Shown here one piece after another: positions 12,841 through 24,100 of a DNA stretch of 64,000 bases. The stretch is from Diphasiastrum complanatum (Eukaryota; Streptophyta; Lycopodiopsida; Lycopodiales; Lycopodiaceae), in NCBI GenBank assembly GCA_029204225.1, contig CM055102.1, forward strand, positions 36,824,585 through 36,888,584, in the 5' to 3' direction. The notes under the pieces are model-generated. The model did not search any database. It was not told the DNA's origin and saw only the letters and a list, made by a program, of their open reading frames with translations. Position 1 is the stretch's first letter. Each line of letters starts with the position of its first letter. The translations under genes and the position numbers were made by a program.

Positions 12841-13353
12841 TTTGTGGATTAGCATTCAGTTCTTGTTTGTGGAATCTTGTAGTAATCAGCATTCAAGTAA
12901 ACTAGATAGGCTGGTTTGTGGTATAGATCTTGCATACTCCATTACAACCCAACTTTTGATTGTTCTTGAGTAGTCTAAGCATCAAGTGATGAGTGTTTCT
13001 TGATTTTTAGATTGTTAAAATGCTGTTAGGAATCTAGTTTCTTGAATCTTGTTTCTTGTTTCAGTAGTTAATCTAGTTCTTGATTATTTTCTGATTTAGT
13101 AGTTAGTGGTAGGATTGCTCTCTGTATTGAACATTGATCTTCTTAAGCTTTGTCTGGTTACATATGTAGCTGAGTATCGGATTGGAGTTACCCACTGACA
13201 GGCTGGGAATACATGTTTAAACCTGAGTAATGCTTCTGCTCTGTAACAGTTCTAATAAGAATAAGAACCACAAAGAACCGTAACAACAGAAGTAAAGTAA
13301 TCCAAGAAAGAGATAAAAAGAACGTGTTCACAGATTTAGTGAATCAATGAACA
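12841..13353 (+). repeat. gypsy 3' LTR, 5'-truncated
   Basis: Matches the second half of the 5' LTR from TTGTGGATTAGC onward, with scattered substitutions and one insertion near 12,922-12,930. The RT frame runs straight into it. A short shared GCTTA at both deletion ends suggests microhomology at the break. Confidence 0.85.
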
Positions 13354-14856
13354 GGCACTGATCGGGGCTTGTGTTGTATTGGCCCCGACGACTTGTGGAA
13401 TACCGTCGTCATTATCTTCTATCAGGTTCTCATTGGACTTGATGCCATCTGGGGAGGTAGGATCAGGCCGATCTGGCGATGGTACGAAAACTGTTTGAAT
13501 AAATGCGTCATCAGACAACGGTTGGTTGCCCTTGGCAGCCTTTGGTGGCGAAGTAGGTGGGGTTTGAGAAGCAACTGTGGAAACAGGGATGAGGACGGTT
13601 TGTCCGAACGAGAGGATGGGAGGAACAGAAGGGAACTGAAGGGTGGTGTGGAGTATGGAAGAAGACGAAGATGGAGCAGAAAGGGTCTAGCGTGGGGGTG
13701 AAAAATTGATGACTTGCATCCATGCCAGAGTGTTTGGAGACAATTGAGAATCAGAAGGATTGAATGGAATGGAAGCAACGGTGGTGGCAGGAGTGATGGA
13801 GGATGTGATGGTGATGGACGGAGTAGTGGATAACGGAACATAGATAGGAATCGTATCAACAGAGGAAACAGGGGTGGACACAGAAACATATGTGGATGGA
13901 ATAGGAAGAGAGGTAGCGACAACAAAGATCGGAGTGGGGGGTTGCACGGAAGAAGAAGTGGCGGTGGTTGATGGGGTGGTTAGTGCGGTAGTGGAGGTGC
14001 ATCTTCGGGTAGCAGTTGGAGATGTGGATGTAGAGGCAGCGCCATGCATTCGTTTGCTGGCCGTTGTGTTAATAGCTACAGGTTGGGAGGAGGTGGATGC
14101 TTGAGATGGCAGATAAAGGTTATGTGTGGCACGAGGGTAGACAAAAGGGATGAGCATTGGAAATCGTGCACTTCGCCTCGAGAAGTGTGCAGACAAAGTT
14201 ACACAACAGGGGGCCTACTGCGATACGCTCACGGTTGTTGGGTTTGATGGAGTTGGTTAGTTCACGAATAAGGAAGCTATGCCAGTCATATGGCACGACG
14301 GAGGGGCTAGGAAATTCCAAAAAGGATTCCACTATCTGACTCAACAGCTTAGACTGGATTCTGTCCTTGCGAAATGTTGAAATAACCAAAAAGTTATTCA
14401 ACAGATGCGCGGCCGCCTGAATGACGGGTCCCGTGATAGCATCTATCAGGTAGCCATTGTTAGTCTGAATTGGAATTTTTGGTGCAGTTTGGGTGACGAA
14501 AGGCTTGATCAGAGTTTTGGCGTGGCGATGAGAGATGGGCTGACAATCACCGGACATAATGCCAATGGTGACCATCGAGTCGTTAATCCTGACCTTGTAC
14601 ATGGTACCTTGGTATAGGAAGTGAAAACGAGTCTTTTCCTCGTCCCAAGTGGCATAAGTGTGAAGGGCGAGGCCCATGTTAATCTCAGAATGGAAAAGCG
14701 CCGGGTAAAGCCCATTGCCTCTAGAAGTGGGCCGGCTGTCTGCAGCCAAGGTTGGATCAAAGCGTCAGAGGGTAGAGGCCAAATCTATGTGGCCTCGGGG
14801 ATGTCACGCTGGATCACCTGTTTGGTGCCAGAGTCTTCAGAGGATGAGGAGGCCAT
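13354..14856 (-). pseudogene. unknown coiled-coil gene, 5' part
   Basis: I do not recognise this gene; its 3' part is at 4,739-6,386. I place the start at the ATG at 14,856 (MASSSSEDSG), the first Met of the longest compatible reading. A globular N-terminal region follows (about 14,740-14,180), rich in Leu, Ile and His, then a long Ser/Thr/Pro-rich low-complexity region (about 14,150-13,400), then an acidic DDGIPQ stretch. Damage: a TAG near 14,784, frameshifts near 14,720 and 14,160, and a TAG near 13,688. The frame reaching 13,354 is exactly the frame that continues at 6,381 once the gypsy insertion and one target repeat are ignored, which shows both halves were one gene. Confidence 0.55.
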
Positions 14857-15310
14857 GTTAGAAGTGATGATTAGAGGTCAAAAAAGTAGGAAAAACGGTG
14901 AAAAATGGGAAAGGTGTGGAAACGGCAGAAAACTATGAATACGAGTGTTGGATGACAAGAAGTGTAGTCCAGAGCGCAAACTATTCATCGCAAATGATTC
15001 ACGAAGAGCTAGACAAAATGAATGATAAGCATAGCAATATTAACATAGATCTGAACGCAGAACAAAGAATTGTATCAGATTAAGTATATCATGTATACAT
15101 GTCAATAATGCGGTAGAGCACAAGACAATAGCGAACAAAACTGCGTGTCCTACGAAGCTTATGCAATCTGTTAAAGGAATAAAACCTTATTGCTGACAAT
15201 CAAGAATCAATGCGCAAGGCGTCTACTTCGTCTCATTCATCAACTCGTCAACTCATTTACTCATTAACCTCATTAACCTGAATATGCAAATGGTATCCAG
15301 TATATATACA
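14857..15310. other. no recognisable gene
   Basis: Short frames only, with no motif on either strand. It lies between gypsy integrase debris and the start of the unknown gene, both on the minus strand, and could hold that gene's promoter or the tail of the older gypsy element. Confidence 0.45.
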
Positions 15311-15925
15311 TTATACTATAGGTGTGCAGATGTGGAAAGTACAAAGTGGATGTGTTGTTTGTACCTCAACCCACTTAGTGGCGTAATATGTGGCTATGAG
15401 GATGTAACGGGCTTGGGTATGTTTTGCTGCTGGACTAATTGGTCCAACAAAGTCAATTCCCCACTTATGGAAGGCTTCGCCTTCTATAATGGGAGTAAGT
15501 GGTGTGAAGTCTGCTTTTGTATTTTTCTTGGCTTGCTGACAGACATCACATGTTTTAATGACAAAAAATGTGTCCTTAAATAAGGATGGCCACCACAAGC
15601 CTGCTCAAAGGATAATTTTGGCTGTTGCTTCAGCAGAGAAGTGACTGCCGAAAATGCCCTCATGAGCCTGAGATATGATAGGCCGTATCTCAGATTCATA
15701 AGCACATCGGCGGATAATCCCATCAACGTCCCGTTTATAAAGTTGTCTGGCTATGAGCTGAAAGGGGCAAAAATTTTCTCTTTGCCACCGTACTTAGGCC
15801 TTCTTTGAGTCTGCCTATTGTTAGGAACTGAGTGATCTCCTTAGCCCATAAGGGTGTAGCATCAATCTGAAAAAGGCATGCATCAAGGAGATCATCGTTG
15901 ACTGGTGCAGTTGCTTTTTTAGCAT
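15311..15925 (-). pseudogene. Ty3/gypsy RNase H-integrase linker and integrase N-terminus
   Basis: On the minus strand the order is: a linker of the form VNDDLLDACLFQID (about 15,890-15,850); then, after frameshifts, a DGIIRRC segment; the zinc-binding HHCC module (HEGIFGSHF, then CDVC near 15,545); and the start of the catalytic core with the first aspartate in WGIDFVGPI (about 15,455). It ends after the ATKWVEVQ segment, before the second catalytic aspartate. Integrase joins element DNA to the host chromosome. The fragment begins in mid-polyprotein, fused to copia sequence at 15,925. Confidence 0.75.
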
Positions 15926-17621
15926 TAGGTATCAGAGCTTTGAACTTTAGGAAATAGTCAAACACCATAATTTTTGAAGCTAGAAGATATACCCAAGTAA
16001 ATCTAGTGAGATCATCAATGAAAGTTACAAAGCAAGTAGCACCACCCTTGCTCTTTGAAGATGAGAAGTGCACATCCAAGTGTATGAGATCCAATGGATG
16101 TGTAGTCTTGATAGATGGCTTTGAAAAAGGCTTCTTATGAGACTTAGATATGGCACAAGCCTCACATGGCTTGAAATTCTTGGAGATAAGATTAGGCAGC
16201 CAATAGCTTTGGCTTTCTTGACCATGGACACCATAGAACTATAGTTAGGATGTCCCAACCTTCTATGCCATAGTTCCTCCAGAGACATATGAGTAGCAAA
16301 AGGACTATCACAAGAGTTAGCATACTCTTTGGGATCAAGCTTATAGATTCCACCATATCTAGACCCAAATGCAAGGATGTCATCATGCTCCTTGATTGTA
16401 CATGTATCAACATTGAAATTCACATCTAGTCCACTATCAAACAATTGCCCAACACTAATAAGATTGTTTGTTAACTTGGGAACAAAAGGTACATTAGACA
16501 GAGAAAGAACTTTTGATGAAGAAAGCTTTAAGGGAATGGTCCCTAAGCCTTCAATAGCACACTCATGATCATTTGCTGTGTAGATGGACTTCTTGGCTCC
16601 TTCATAAGGTGACATGGATGAAAAAGAATGCTTGGAGCTACATATATGTGAGGAAGCTCCACTGTCGATGTACCACGAACCATCCTTCTTGAAAGGTAAT
16701 GAAGAAAAACTCGAGACCATAAGAGATCCCTCTCCATCACTTGCATGAGCATCTTCCTTCTCTTTATTGGAAATGTTGGCTTGCTTGAATTGACTCTTCT
16801 TCTTGAAGCAATTGGTGGCATAATGCCCCTTCTTGCCACAAAAGAAACACTTGATGTTTTTCTTCTTCTTCTTGGATGTGGAAGCTTGAGAGGACTCATC
16901 CTCATATCCTTTCTCCTTGGAAATAAGATTGTTCTTGCTTGAAGAGGATTGGTGTTGATTCTTACTTCTTGTCTTGTGCTTGTCTTTGGTAAAGAGAGCT
17001 TTACCATCAATGTTGAGAGACAGTCTCTCCATTTTCAAGAGTTTATACTCTTGTCGTGATTATTCAAAAATGAGCACACTCTGGAGTGCTTCCAAACTTG
17101 GTAGCTCCTCCTTAATGGCATAACTCTGAACAAGGTTGTCATATTCCTCCTTTAACCCATTAAGTATGACTTGAACAAGTTCATTTTGGTTGATGGAGTC
17201 TCCTATGCATGACAATTCTCTATGGAGGTCTTTAACTCTCATTACATAAGATGAGGCGCATTCATCACTTCTCTGTACACTTTAAAAATTTGGTTTCTTA
17301 GAGTGTTAGAAATCTAGAAGTATTTTTTGCCTCATAGATAGACTTGAGGGTATCCCAAGCATCTTTGGCATTAGTACAAGCTCCAATTTCTCTTAAGATG
17401 TCATTTGAGACATTCATCTTAATATTATGCAGAGCCATCCTGGCTCTCTTTTTGGACTTTGGAATTTCTTGAGGAATTTGTGGTTCTTCTTCAATGCCAA
17501 GTACAATATCCATCACATCTTGTAGTATTAAGACAGATTCCATTCTAACCTTCCAAATTGAGTAATTGGAGGTTGACAATCTTTCACTTGCTTCTAATAA
17601 AAAGACACCCATTGAAGTCAT
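15926..17621 (-). pseudogene. copia A, copy 1: gag-protease-integrase N-terminus
   Basis: Reads leftwards from a gag start at 17,621 (MTSMGVFLLEASERLS) through a UBN2-type gag, a zinc knuckle (CFFCGKKGHYATNC, near 16,850-16,810), protease (IDSGASSH near 16,665), the GAG-pre-integrase HRRLGHPN motif (near 16,255), and the first integrase residues (HLDVHFSS near 16,085, IDDLTRFTW). It breaks off at 15,926 where gypsy sequence starts. Gag is interrupted between 17,243 and 17,297 by stops that are identical in the second copy at 49,497-52,857. Nucleotide identity to that copy is about 98% over the coding part. Confidence 0.85.
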
Positions 17622-18265
17622 AAAGAATGATGGAAATAAAAAAAGATGGATGAAAGAATTGCTTATCTTCTCACTATAGGAACCAATCAAGGGTACATAA
17701 CCAAATCCTATGTAAGACTTAGCAAAAAACTGTGAGATAGATCTCACTAGCTTGACAATCTCTCTAAAACAAGATTTGAATCATAAAAAAAGATGAAGTA
17801 TGGCAAAAGTTATGGTTATCTGAATTTCACAGGTGTGAAATATTTCAAGAATGTCAAATTGACTCAAATACAATGTATTTGTATGAAACAATTTGCCTAG
17901 AACCTACAAGTTTTGTCTAAATCACATATAGATGAGATTATGTAGCATCTGGATGATTTTTGTGATCATTCAAGCAATAAATGACATGTACACACGATTT
18001 TCCACAGGTCTAGGCGCCCTACCTACGACTCTTCAAAAGCTTATAACTTTTGATTGGCTTATCCAACTGTCATGATTCAAATTGCATCAGATTCTACACA
18101 TTTCTAGCTTTTTAGTGGGCTAATTTGTTTGAAATTTGGATTTGAGGTGAGAGACAACCACTAATATGAAAATGGGTAGATTTCACACGTGCCATCACCT
18201 GAAATTCCATACAGTACCTGATCTGGCCCATTCAATGTGGTTTATAGCTCATAATCACAAGAAAA
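17622..18265 (-). repeat. copia A copy 1 leader or LTR-adjacent sequence
   Basis: Aligns collinearly with 52,858-53,505 upstream of the second copia A copy, at about 90% identity, lower than the coding part. I see no TGGTATCAGAGC-type primer site in it. Alignment stops near 18,265, where a forward-strand copia fragment begins. It may be 5' leader or LTR. Confidence 0.6.
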
Positions 18266-18550
18266 CTGCGGATGTCAAGACAACCTTTCTCAACGGCTAT
18301 GTTGAAGATGAGCTGTACACCTTTCAACTCGCAGAATTTGAAGTCAAAGGCCAAGAGCACAAGGTGTGCAAGCTGCACAAAGCAATCTACGGCTTGAAAC
18401 AGGCCGCAAGAGCGTGGTTTGAAAGAATCAATGCTTATCTCTTTCAATTGATTTTTGCAAACAATTCAGCTGACTGTAACATTTATTCCAAATACATAGG
18501 TGTCAATGCAGTTCAGTTAGCTCTATACGTAGATGATGCATTTATTTGTA
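18266..18550 (+). pseudogene. copia G reverse transcriptase fragment
   Basis: Contains the copia RT landmarks DVKTTFLNGYVEDELY, YGLKQAARAWF and the active-site LYVDD (about 18,524-18,538). It starts abruptly after copia A sequence and continues without a break in frame into gag sequence at about 18,550. RT copies the element RNA into DNA. Confidence 0.8.
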
Positions 18551-19990
18551 GCAACTATGCTATCTGGAAACACAAAATGAAGATGTTATTCAGAGGAGAA
18601 GGCTTATAGAGTGTAGTAGATGGGACAAAAGTAAGGCCACAACAAAATCTGGCTGAATGGGAAAGGAAGAATGATAGAACAATGACGCTCATCACTCTGT
18701 CACTTGCAGAAGACATCATGATGACCACAGTGGATTGGTTGCTGAGATCTTGTATCTCAACAACGAACTTCTGAACATGAAGTGGGATGGCAATGATCTG
18801 GACAAGCCTGCTGGGAAGATGAAGGCCATCTTTGATCAACTAGCAGTTGCAAATTAGAATCATGCTATTCTGCTAGAGTAACAGTTCTTACATTTCATAA
18901 GGATTCTACCATTATCCTACTACAATCTGAGGTCAATACTCATGAGGACGTCTAATATGACATTCAACGATGTTTTGAAAGCTGTGGCAAATGAAGTGAT
19001 CATGAGAGATCATACTGATTCTCAAAATAGCCAAGACAAACTATCTTTTGTCAGAAAAAGGAACAAAGAAAGAGTGTAGAAGCCAAACACATCTTCAATA
19101 AATAATGAATGCAACTCAAGGCCATTTGCGGTATGCAATTACTACAAAAGGAAATGGCACTTAGAGAAAGATTGCTGGGAAATTCCCAACAATGTCTCAA
19201 GAAGAAGGGACACTCAACATTCGATTGCTAGTACAATCCCAAGAACAAGAACAAGGCCCATACTATAGAATCTTCCCATCAAGAGGAAGAGCAGGAGCAA
19301 GCTATGGCAGTTAAAGATGTGCCTAATGCACGTTCAGATCTGAAGATTGTCATAGACTCTGGAGCCACGTCTCACATCACGTGCAAGAAGAAGGCCCTAA
19401 AGGACTATATGACCTCGAATGGAAAAAGAGGAGTCATTCTTGGTGATAATAACAAACACCATGTCATGGGGGAGTGGAACTCTACTTTTGAAGACTGCGT
19501 CTGGTTACAAGGATCTAGAGGGAGTCCTCTATGTTCCGACAATGAAGAGTGATCTCTTGTTAGTTGCCAAGATGATAGACATGGGACTAAATGTCACTTT
19601 TAATAGTGGCGGATGTCAAATAGAAGACTGTGGATCTAACCAGATCCTAGTGACAACTGAAAGAAGAGAAAACTTGTATCATACAAGTATCTTGAATCCT
19701 ACTGATCAAGCTCTTGTGACTTCAGAAAATGAAGACAAGAACGAATTATGGCATAAGAGGATGTGCCACTGTAGTATGAGCACATTTTATAAAATGCCAA
19801 GAAGCAGAATTGTAAAAGAGATGGATGTCACTGACAAAGAAATCAGACTGTGTGAATCGTGTTTGAAGGACAAATAGTACCGTGAACCATTCAGGTTCGA
19901 AGGAGCACGAGCCAAAGAGGTTCTTGGACTGATTCATAGCGATCTGTGTGGGCCTATAAAGAGACAAATGGTGGATTTCAGAGTGATCAG
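18551..19990 (+). pseudogene. copia G gag-protease-integrase N-terminus
   Basis: The gag start NYAIWKHKMKMLF follows directly on the RT YVDD motif. A TAG at 18,607-18,609 replaces the expected tryptophan of the GLW motif. Gag decays through several frames (SNMTFNDVLKAVANEV near 18,955). A Cys/His knuckle remnant is near 19,135-19,190. Protease is seen as IVIDSGATSHIT near 19,350-19,385, followed after a frameshift by LYVPTMKSDLLLVAKM. The GAG-pre-integrase motif ELWHKRMCHCS is at about 19,745, then CESC and HSDLCGPI near 19,935. The sequence is lost after about 19,990. Confidence 0.8.
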
Positions 19991-20459
19991 AGTGAAGTGG
20001 AGAGATGTGGAGTTGGATACGATGTTTTAGTAGGCTGAGGATGGTACGTGCAAAACCTGAAGGCTTTTGGAGATAGTTGAAAATTCAGAGTAAAAAATGA
20101 CAAGAGCTTTGCTAAAGTGACAAATGACTCGAATCCCCTACTTTTAGAAAGTGTATTAAAAGAAGTACACTTTCCACAACTCAATTCAATACCCAATCTA
20201 CAGGGACCTTCCTCATGATTTTCTTGGAGGAAAAATGATAATAATTCTTCCTCAGAGAACATGATGAAAGTTTGAATAAATCAAACTAATATTAGTGTCT
20301 TCAATCGGGTCTTTTTTTGATCTATGTACTAATAGAACAATTTTTGCCTTGATTGAATATGCGCACAGAATTAAGAGACAACTTAAGACAATTCTAGACA
20401 AAAAGAAACCATTGATCAAAAAAGAATTTTTATAACTCTGAATCTGAATCATCAATATA
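19991..20459. other. no recognisable gene
   Basis: Short frames without landmarks. The right part could belong to the reverse-strand LTR that ends at 21,097, whose left end I could not locate. Confidence 0.4.
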
Positions 20460-21097
20460 CATCTCTTGCTGTCTTATCTCGTTGTTGTGTCTCTGATTGA
20501 GTTGGAGAAACTCTTGAGTTAGTTACAACGAGTAGTGTACATGTATTTATATTGTTATATGATAGGTCTTTTTGCCTTTTAAATCTATAATAGTAGATCT
20601 AACCGTTTACGACGATTGATATTCAAATAAACGCTCTGTTTCCAGGCTTGAATAATTTCTGTTCGCAACAATTTATCTCTTTGTCATAGCTTCTGTTTCG
20701 CGAATTGTTCGCGACACTTGTCTCTTCACGACATCTTCGTGTTTTGCAAATTGTTCGCGACAGTTGACAGATTTGAGCTTGAAGAAGAATTCAGAATATT
20801 TCTCAAATTATTCGTGACAGGCGACAATTTTGCAACAAGTAATGTTTGATCAAGAAACAGAATATTTCATGACAAGAACTTGTTCGTGAATCTTTTGAGC
20901 TTTGACAAGAAACTGCAAGCTTCAACAAGAAACTGTTTCGCGAATCTTTCGAGTTTCAAGCAAGATAAATTTTGTGAATCTTTCAAGGTTGATCACGAAT
21001 AGAAATGTTTTGAGTTCGAGTTCTTTTCTCATCCTTTGTCAAGTAAACTGTGCACTTTGTTAGTAGAATCAAGATATGTCTGATCAGGTGTTCAACA
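20460..21097 (-). repeat. copia D 3' LTR, reverse orientation
   Basis: The right boundary is well supported: on the minus strand a purine tract is followed by TGTTGAACACC, the usual TG start of an LTR, at 21,097. The block contains repeated TTCGCGACA/TTCGTGACA phrases near 20,700-20,860. The left end is a guess, since no second LTR copy is present to compare. Confidence 0.55.
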
Positions 21098-21112
21098 ACT
21101 CCCTCTCAAAGT
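21098..21112 (-). other. copia D polypurine tract
   Basis: Minus-strand CTTTGAGAGGGAGT sits directly before the LTR start TGTTG. This is the plus-strand DNA primer site of an LTR retrotransposon. Confidence 0.7.
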
Positions 21113-21158
21113 GGGCAGTTGGATTAATCCCAATCTTCTTCGCTGCTTCTCGAACAAA

Positions 21159-24100
21159 ACTTTATTGAAGTGGCTTTGTAAAGATATCAACTGTCATTTC
21201 ATCTGTAGGTATGAAGACTATCTTCAGTATCTTCTTCTCGACTAAGTCTCGAATAACATGATACTTGATAGCTATGTGCTTCATTTTTAAATGAAACACA
21301 AGATCTTTCGTAAGATAGATTGCTGAAGTGTTATCCATTAACAAGACATAAGGTTCAGAAATAGTATCATCAAATCCTTCCAAAATCTGCTTGATCCATA
21401 TCAGCTCGTTTGCCATCCTGGCTGCTGCTACATATTCCGCTTCACAGGAAGATAGAGCTAAAGCTGTTTGCTTCTTGCTTATCCAGAGTATGGCCGCGCC
21501 AAATACTAGAGTACAACCTCCTGAAATACTTTTGCTATCATCCTTCATGGATGCCCAGCTTGTGTCACTATAAGATTTGATTCAAAATTCAGCTTTCTTC
21601 GAATAACACAATCCATAGTCTTTGGTTACTGGAGATGTTGTAGTACTCTCTTTGTTAATTTCCAATGTAATGATCCTGAGTTTTGATTAAATTGGCTCAG
21701 CCTGGTGTTGTCTGCTAGATACAACAATGATCCAATCAGCCTACGATAGGGTGTATTGGCCATTCGCTTCTCTTCCTCGAGAGTCTGCGGACAATCTGCC
21801 TTGCTCAATATTGTTCCAGGTATCATGGGAGTATGCACACCTTTGCATTTGAGCATGTTAAAATCTTTAATGATTTTTTGAGTGTACTTTTGTTGGTGAA
21901 GATACAACTTACCGTTTTCAAAGTCTCTCTTGATTTGCAAGCCTAGATAGATTTTTGCTTCTCCTAGGTCAACGATCTCAAATATTTCAGAAATGTCTCT
22001 TTTGACATCTGAAATCAGCTTATCCTTTCTTGAGAAGATAAGTGTGTCATCAACATAAACAGCTAGAATGATTATTTCATTTTGGACATGCTTGATATAG
22101 ACATTTGACTCAGCAAATAGAGGTTCGAAGCCTAAAGAACGTAGTGCTTCGTCCTTCTTTCTATACCATTGTCTGGCTACCTGTTTTAGACCATAAATGC
22201 CTTTATTCATGTGACATCCGTATTCTGGATATTCTTGGCTTACAAAACCAAGTGGTTGGTCCATGAATAAGTCTTCTTTTAAGTCTGCATGCAAGAAGGC
22301 AGTTTTCTCATCCACAATATAGATTTTCAGATCATGAGCCACTGCATAAGCGAGTAACAAGTGAATTGATGTATGTTTACCTACCGGTGAGAAAGTATCA
22401 GTGCAGTCGATTCCATATTTCTGTGAAAAACCTTTTGCAACCAACCTTGCTTTGTATCTGATGTTTTCTCCATTAGGACCTATTTTGATTTTGTAGATCC
22501 ACTTGCATTTGACTAGTTTTCTTCCATAAGGTATAGGTGCAAGTGTTCATACATTGTTCTTATACGTGGATGACATTTCATCCTCCATTGCCTGAATCCA
22601 ACGATTTTTATCTGGTCCATCAATAGCTTTCTCGAATGTTTGAGGTTCGTCTGAGAAACCACAAAATTCGATGGCTACATTTGTTAAAACATCCCGACCA
22701 AACCCTACTGCTGGTTTATGTTGTCTATGAGATCTTTTCACAGGTGGTTTCGAGTTCGTTTCTGCAGTTTCAAGTACGACCTTTTCTACTGGAATTTGAA
22801 CTGGTGATTCGAGTTTGTCAGGTACTCAATCTTGAACTCCCTCTGAATCTGATAATTCTCGTTCATCTTCTGCTTGTTTTACTTCTGTCGTCGTTGGTAA
22901 CTCATAATAATTTTTGAGAATTTCATAGCCAACAAAATCACTGTCTGCTATCTATATTGACTCATCGAATTTGACATCTCGAACAACTTTTATATTTCCA
23001 GTTTCGGGTACATAGACTCGATAATATGACGAATGTAACTCGAATCCTACCAGAAAGCCTTGTTCTGTCTTTTCATCAAGTTTCTTTCTCAACTTGTCTG
23101 GTATGTGCATATAAACTGCGCATCCGAATGTTCAAACATGTGCAAGATTTGGCTTCGACTTCTACCATATCTCATGAGGAGTTTTATTCGGTATTCGAGA
23201 TTTCAGAATTCGATTATGAAGATAATTTGATGTGGCCACTACTTTCGCCAACAACTGTTTTGGTGCTTTCGCATGAGCCATCATACACCTAGCAGCTTCC
23301 ATAAGTGTACGATTTTTTCATTCAACTATTCCATCGTGCTGAGGTGTGTAAGATGCAGTCTTCGTATACATAATACCTCGATCAGTACAATAAGCTTTGA
23401 ATTCGTTGATAATGTACTCACCTCCACGATCTGTGCGAATTTGCTTCAACTTATTGCCTGTTTGCTTCTCAGCCCAATTTGTATACTCAACGAATTTCTC
23501 GAAAGCTTCAGATTTTGTACGAATAAAGTATACTACAACGAATTTGCTTAAGTCATCAATAAATGTAATAAAGCATTTTGCATCACCAAATGACAATACT
23601 CCAAATGGTCCACAAACATCTGAATGCACAATGTCAAGTACCTTAGTTGCTTTATAAACATCTTTACTGAAAGGTGTTCTAGTCATTTTGCCTTTAAGAC
23701 AAGATTCATAGGGAGTTTGAATATCTCTACTTTTGATTTCGACTCCTTCGATTCTCTAACTTTTGTTGGCTTGGTACAAGGCTTCCATGTTCATGTGACA
23801 TAGCCTCTTGTGCCACAGAATATCTGTCAATTCTTGAGTTTGATTAGCTTGTTCAATTCAAGTTCGAATGTTCAAGTGATACAAATTTCCTTCTCTGTTG
23901 CCTTTAGCAACCAGGTTATAAGAATCTTCATCGAACAGTTTACAAGAGTTTTTTTTTGTAAAGGTTACTAACATGCCTATATCGACTATCTGCGGCTGCG
24001 AATAGAAGATCTTTATCAAGAGTAGGGACATAGAGAACTTCCTCCAGTTTCTTGTCACCCTGATTCGTGTCCAACCACCGGTTCCATCAACTATGTGTTT

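Larger units (their letters stand above)
6387..13353 (+). mobile_element. Ty3/gypsy element, internally deleted
   Basis: The element starts with TGTTAGCAG at 6,387 and ends with GAACA at 13,353. It is flanked by the identical 5-bp direct repeats GGCAC at 6,382-6,386 and 13,354-13,358, a target-site duplication. It carries a 1,063-bp 5' LTR, a long repeat-rich leader, gag, protease and the first half of RT. It then jumps from RT into the middle of the 3' LTR, so the RT active site, RNase H, integrase and the LTR's first half are missing. Several stops in gag and RT make it non-autonomous. It sits inside an unknown reverse-strand gene. Confidence 0.85.
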
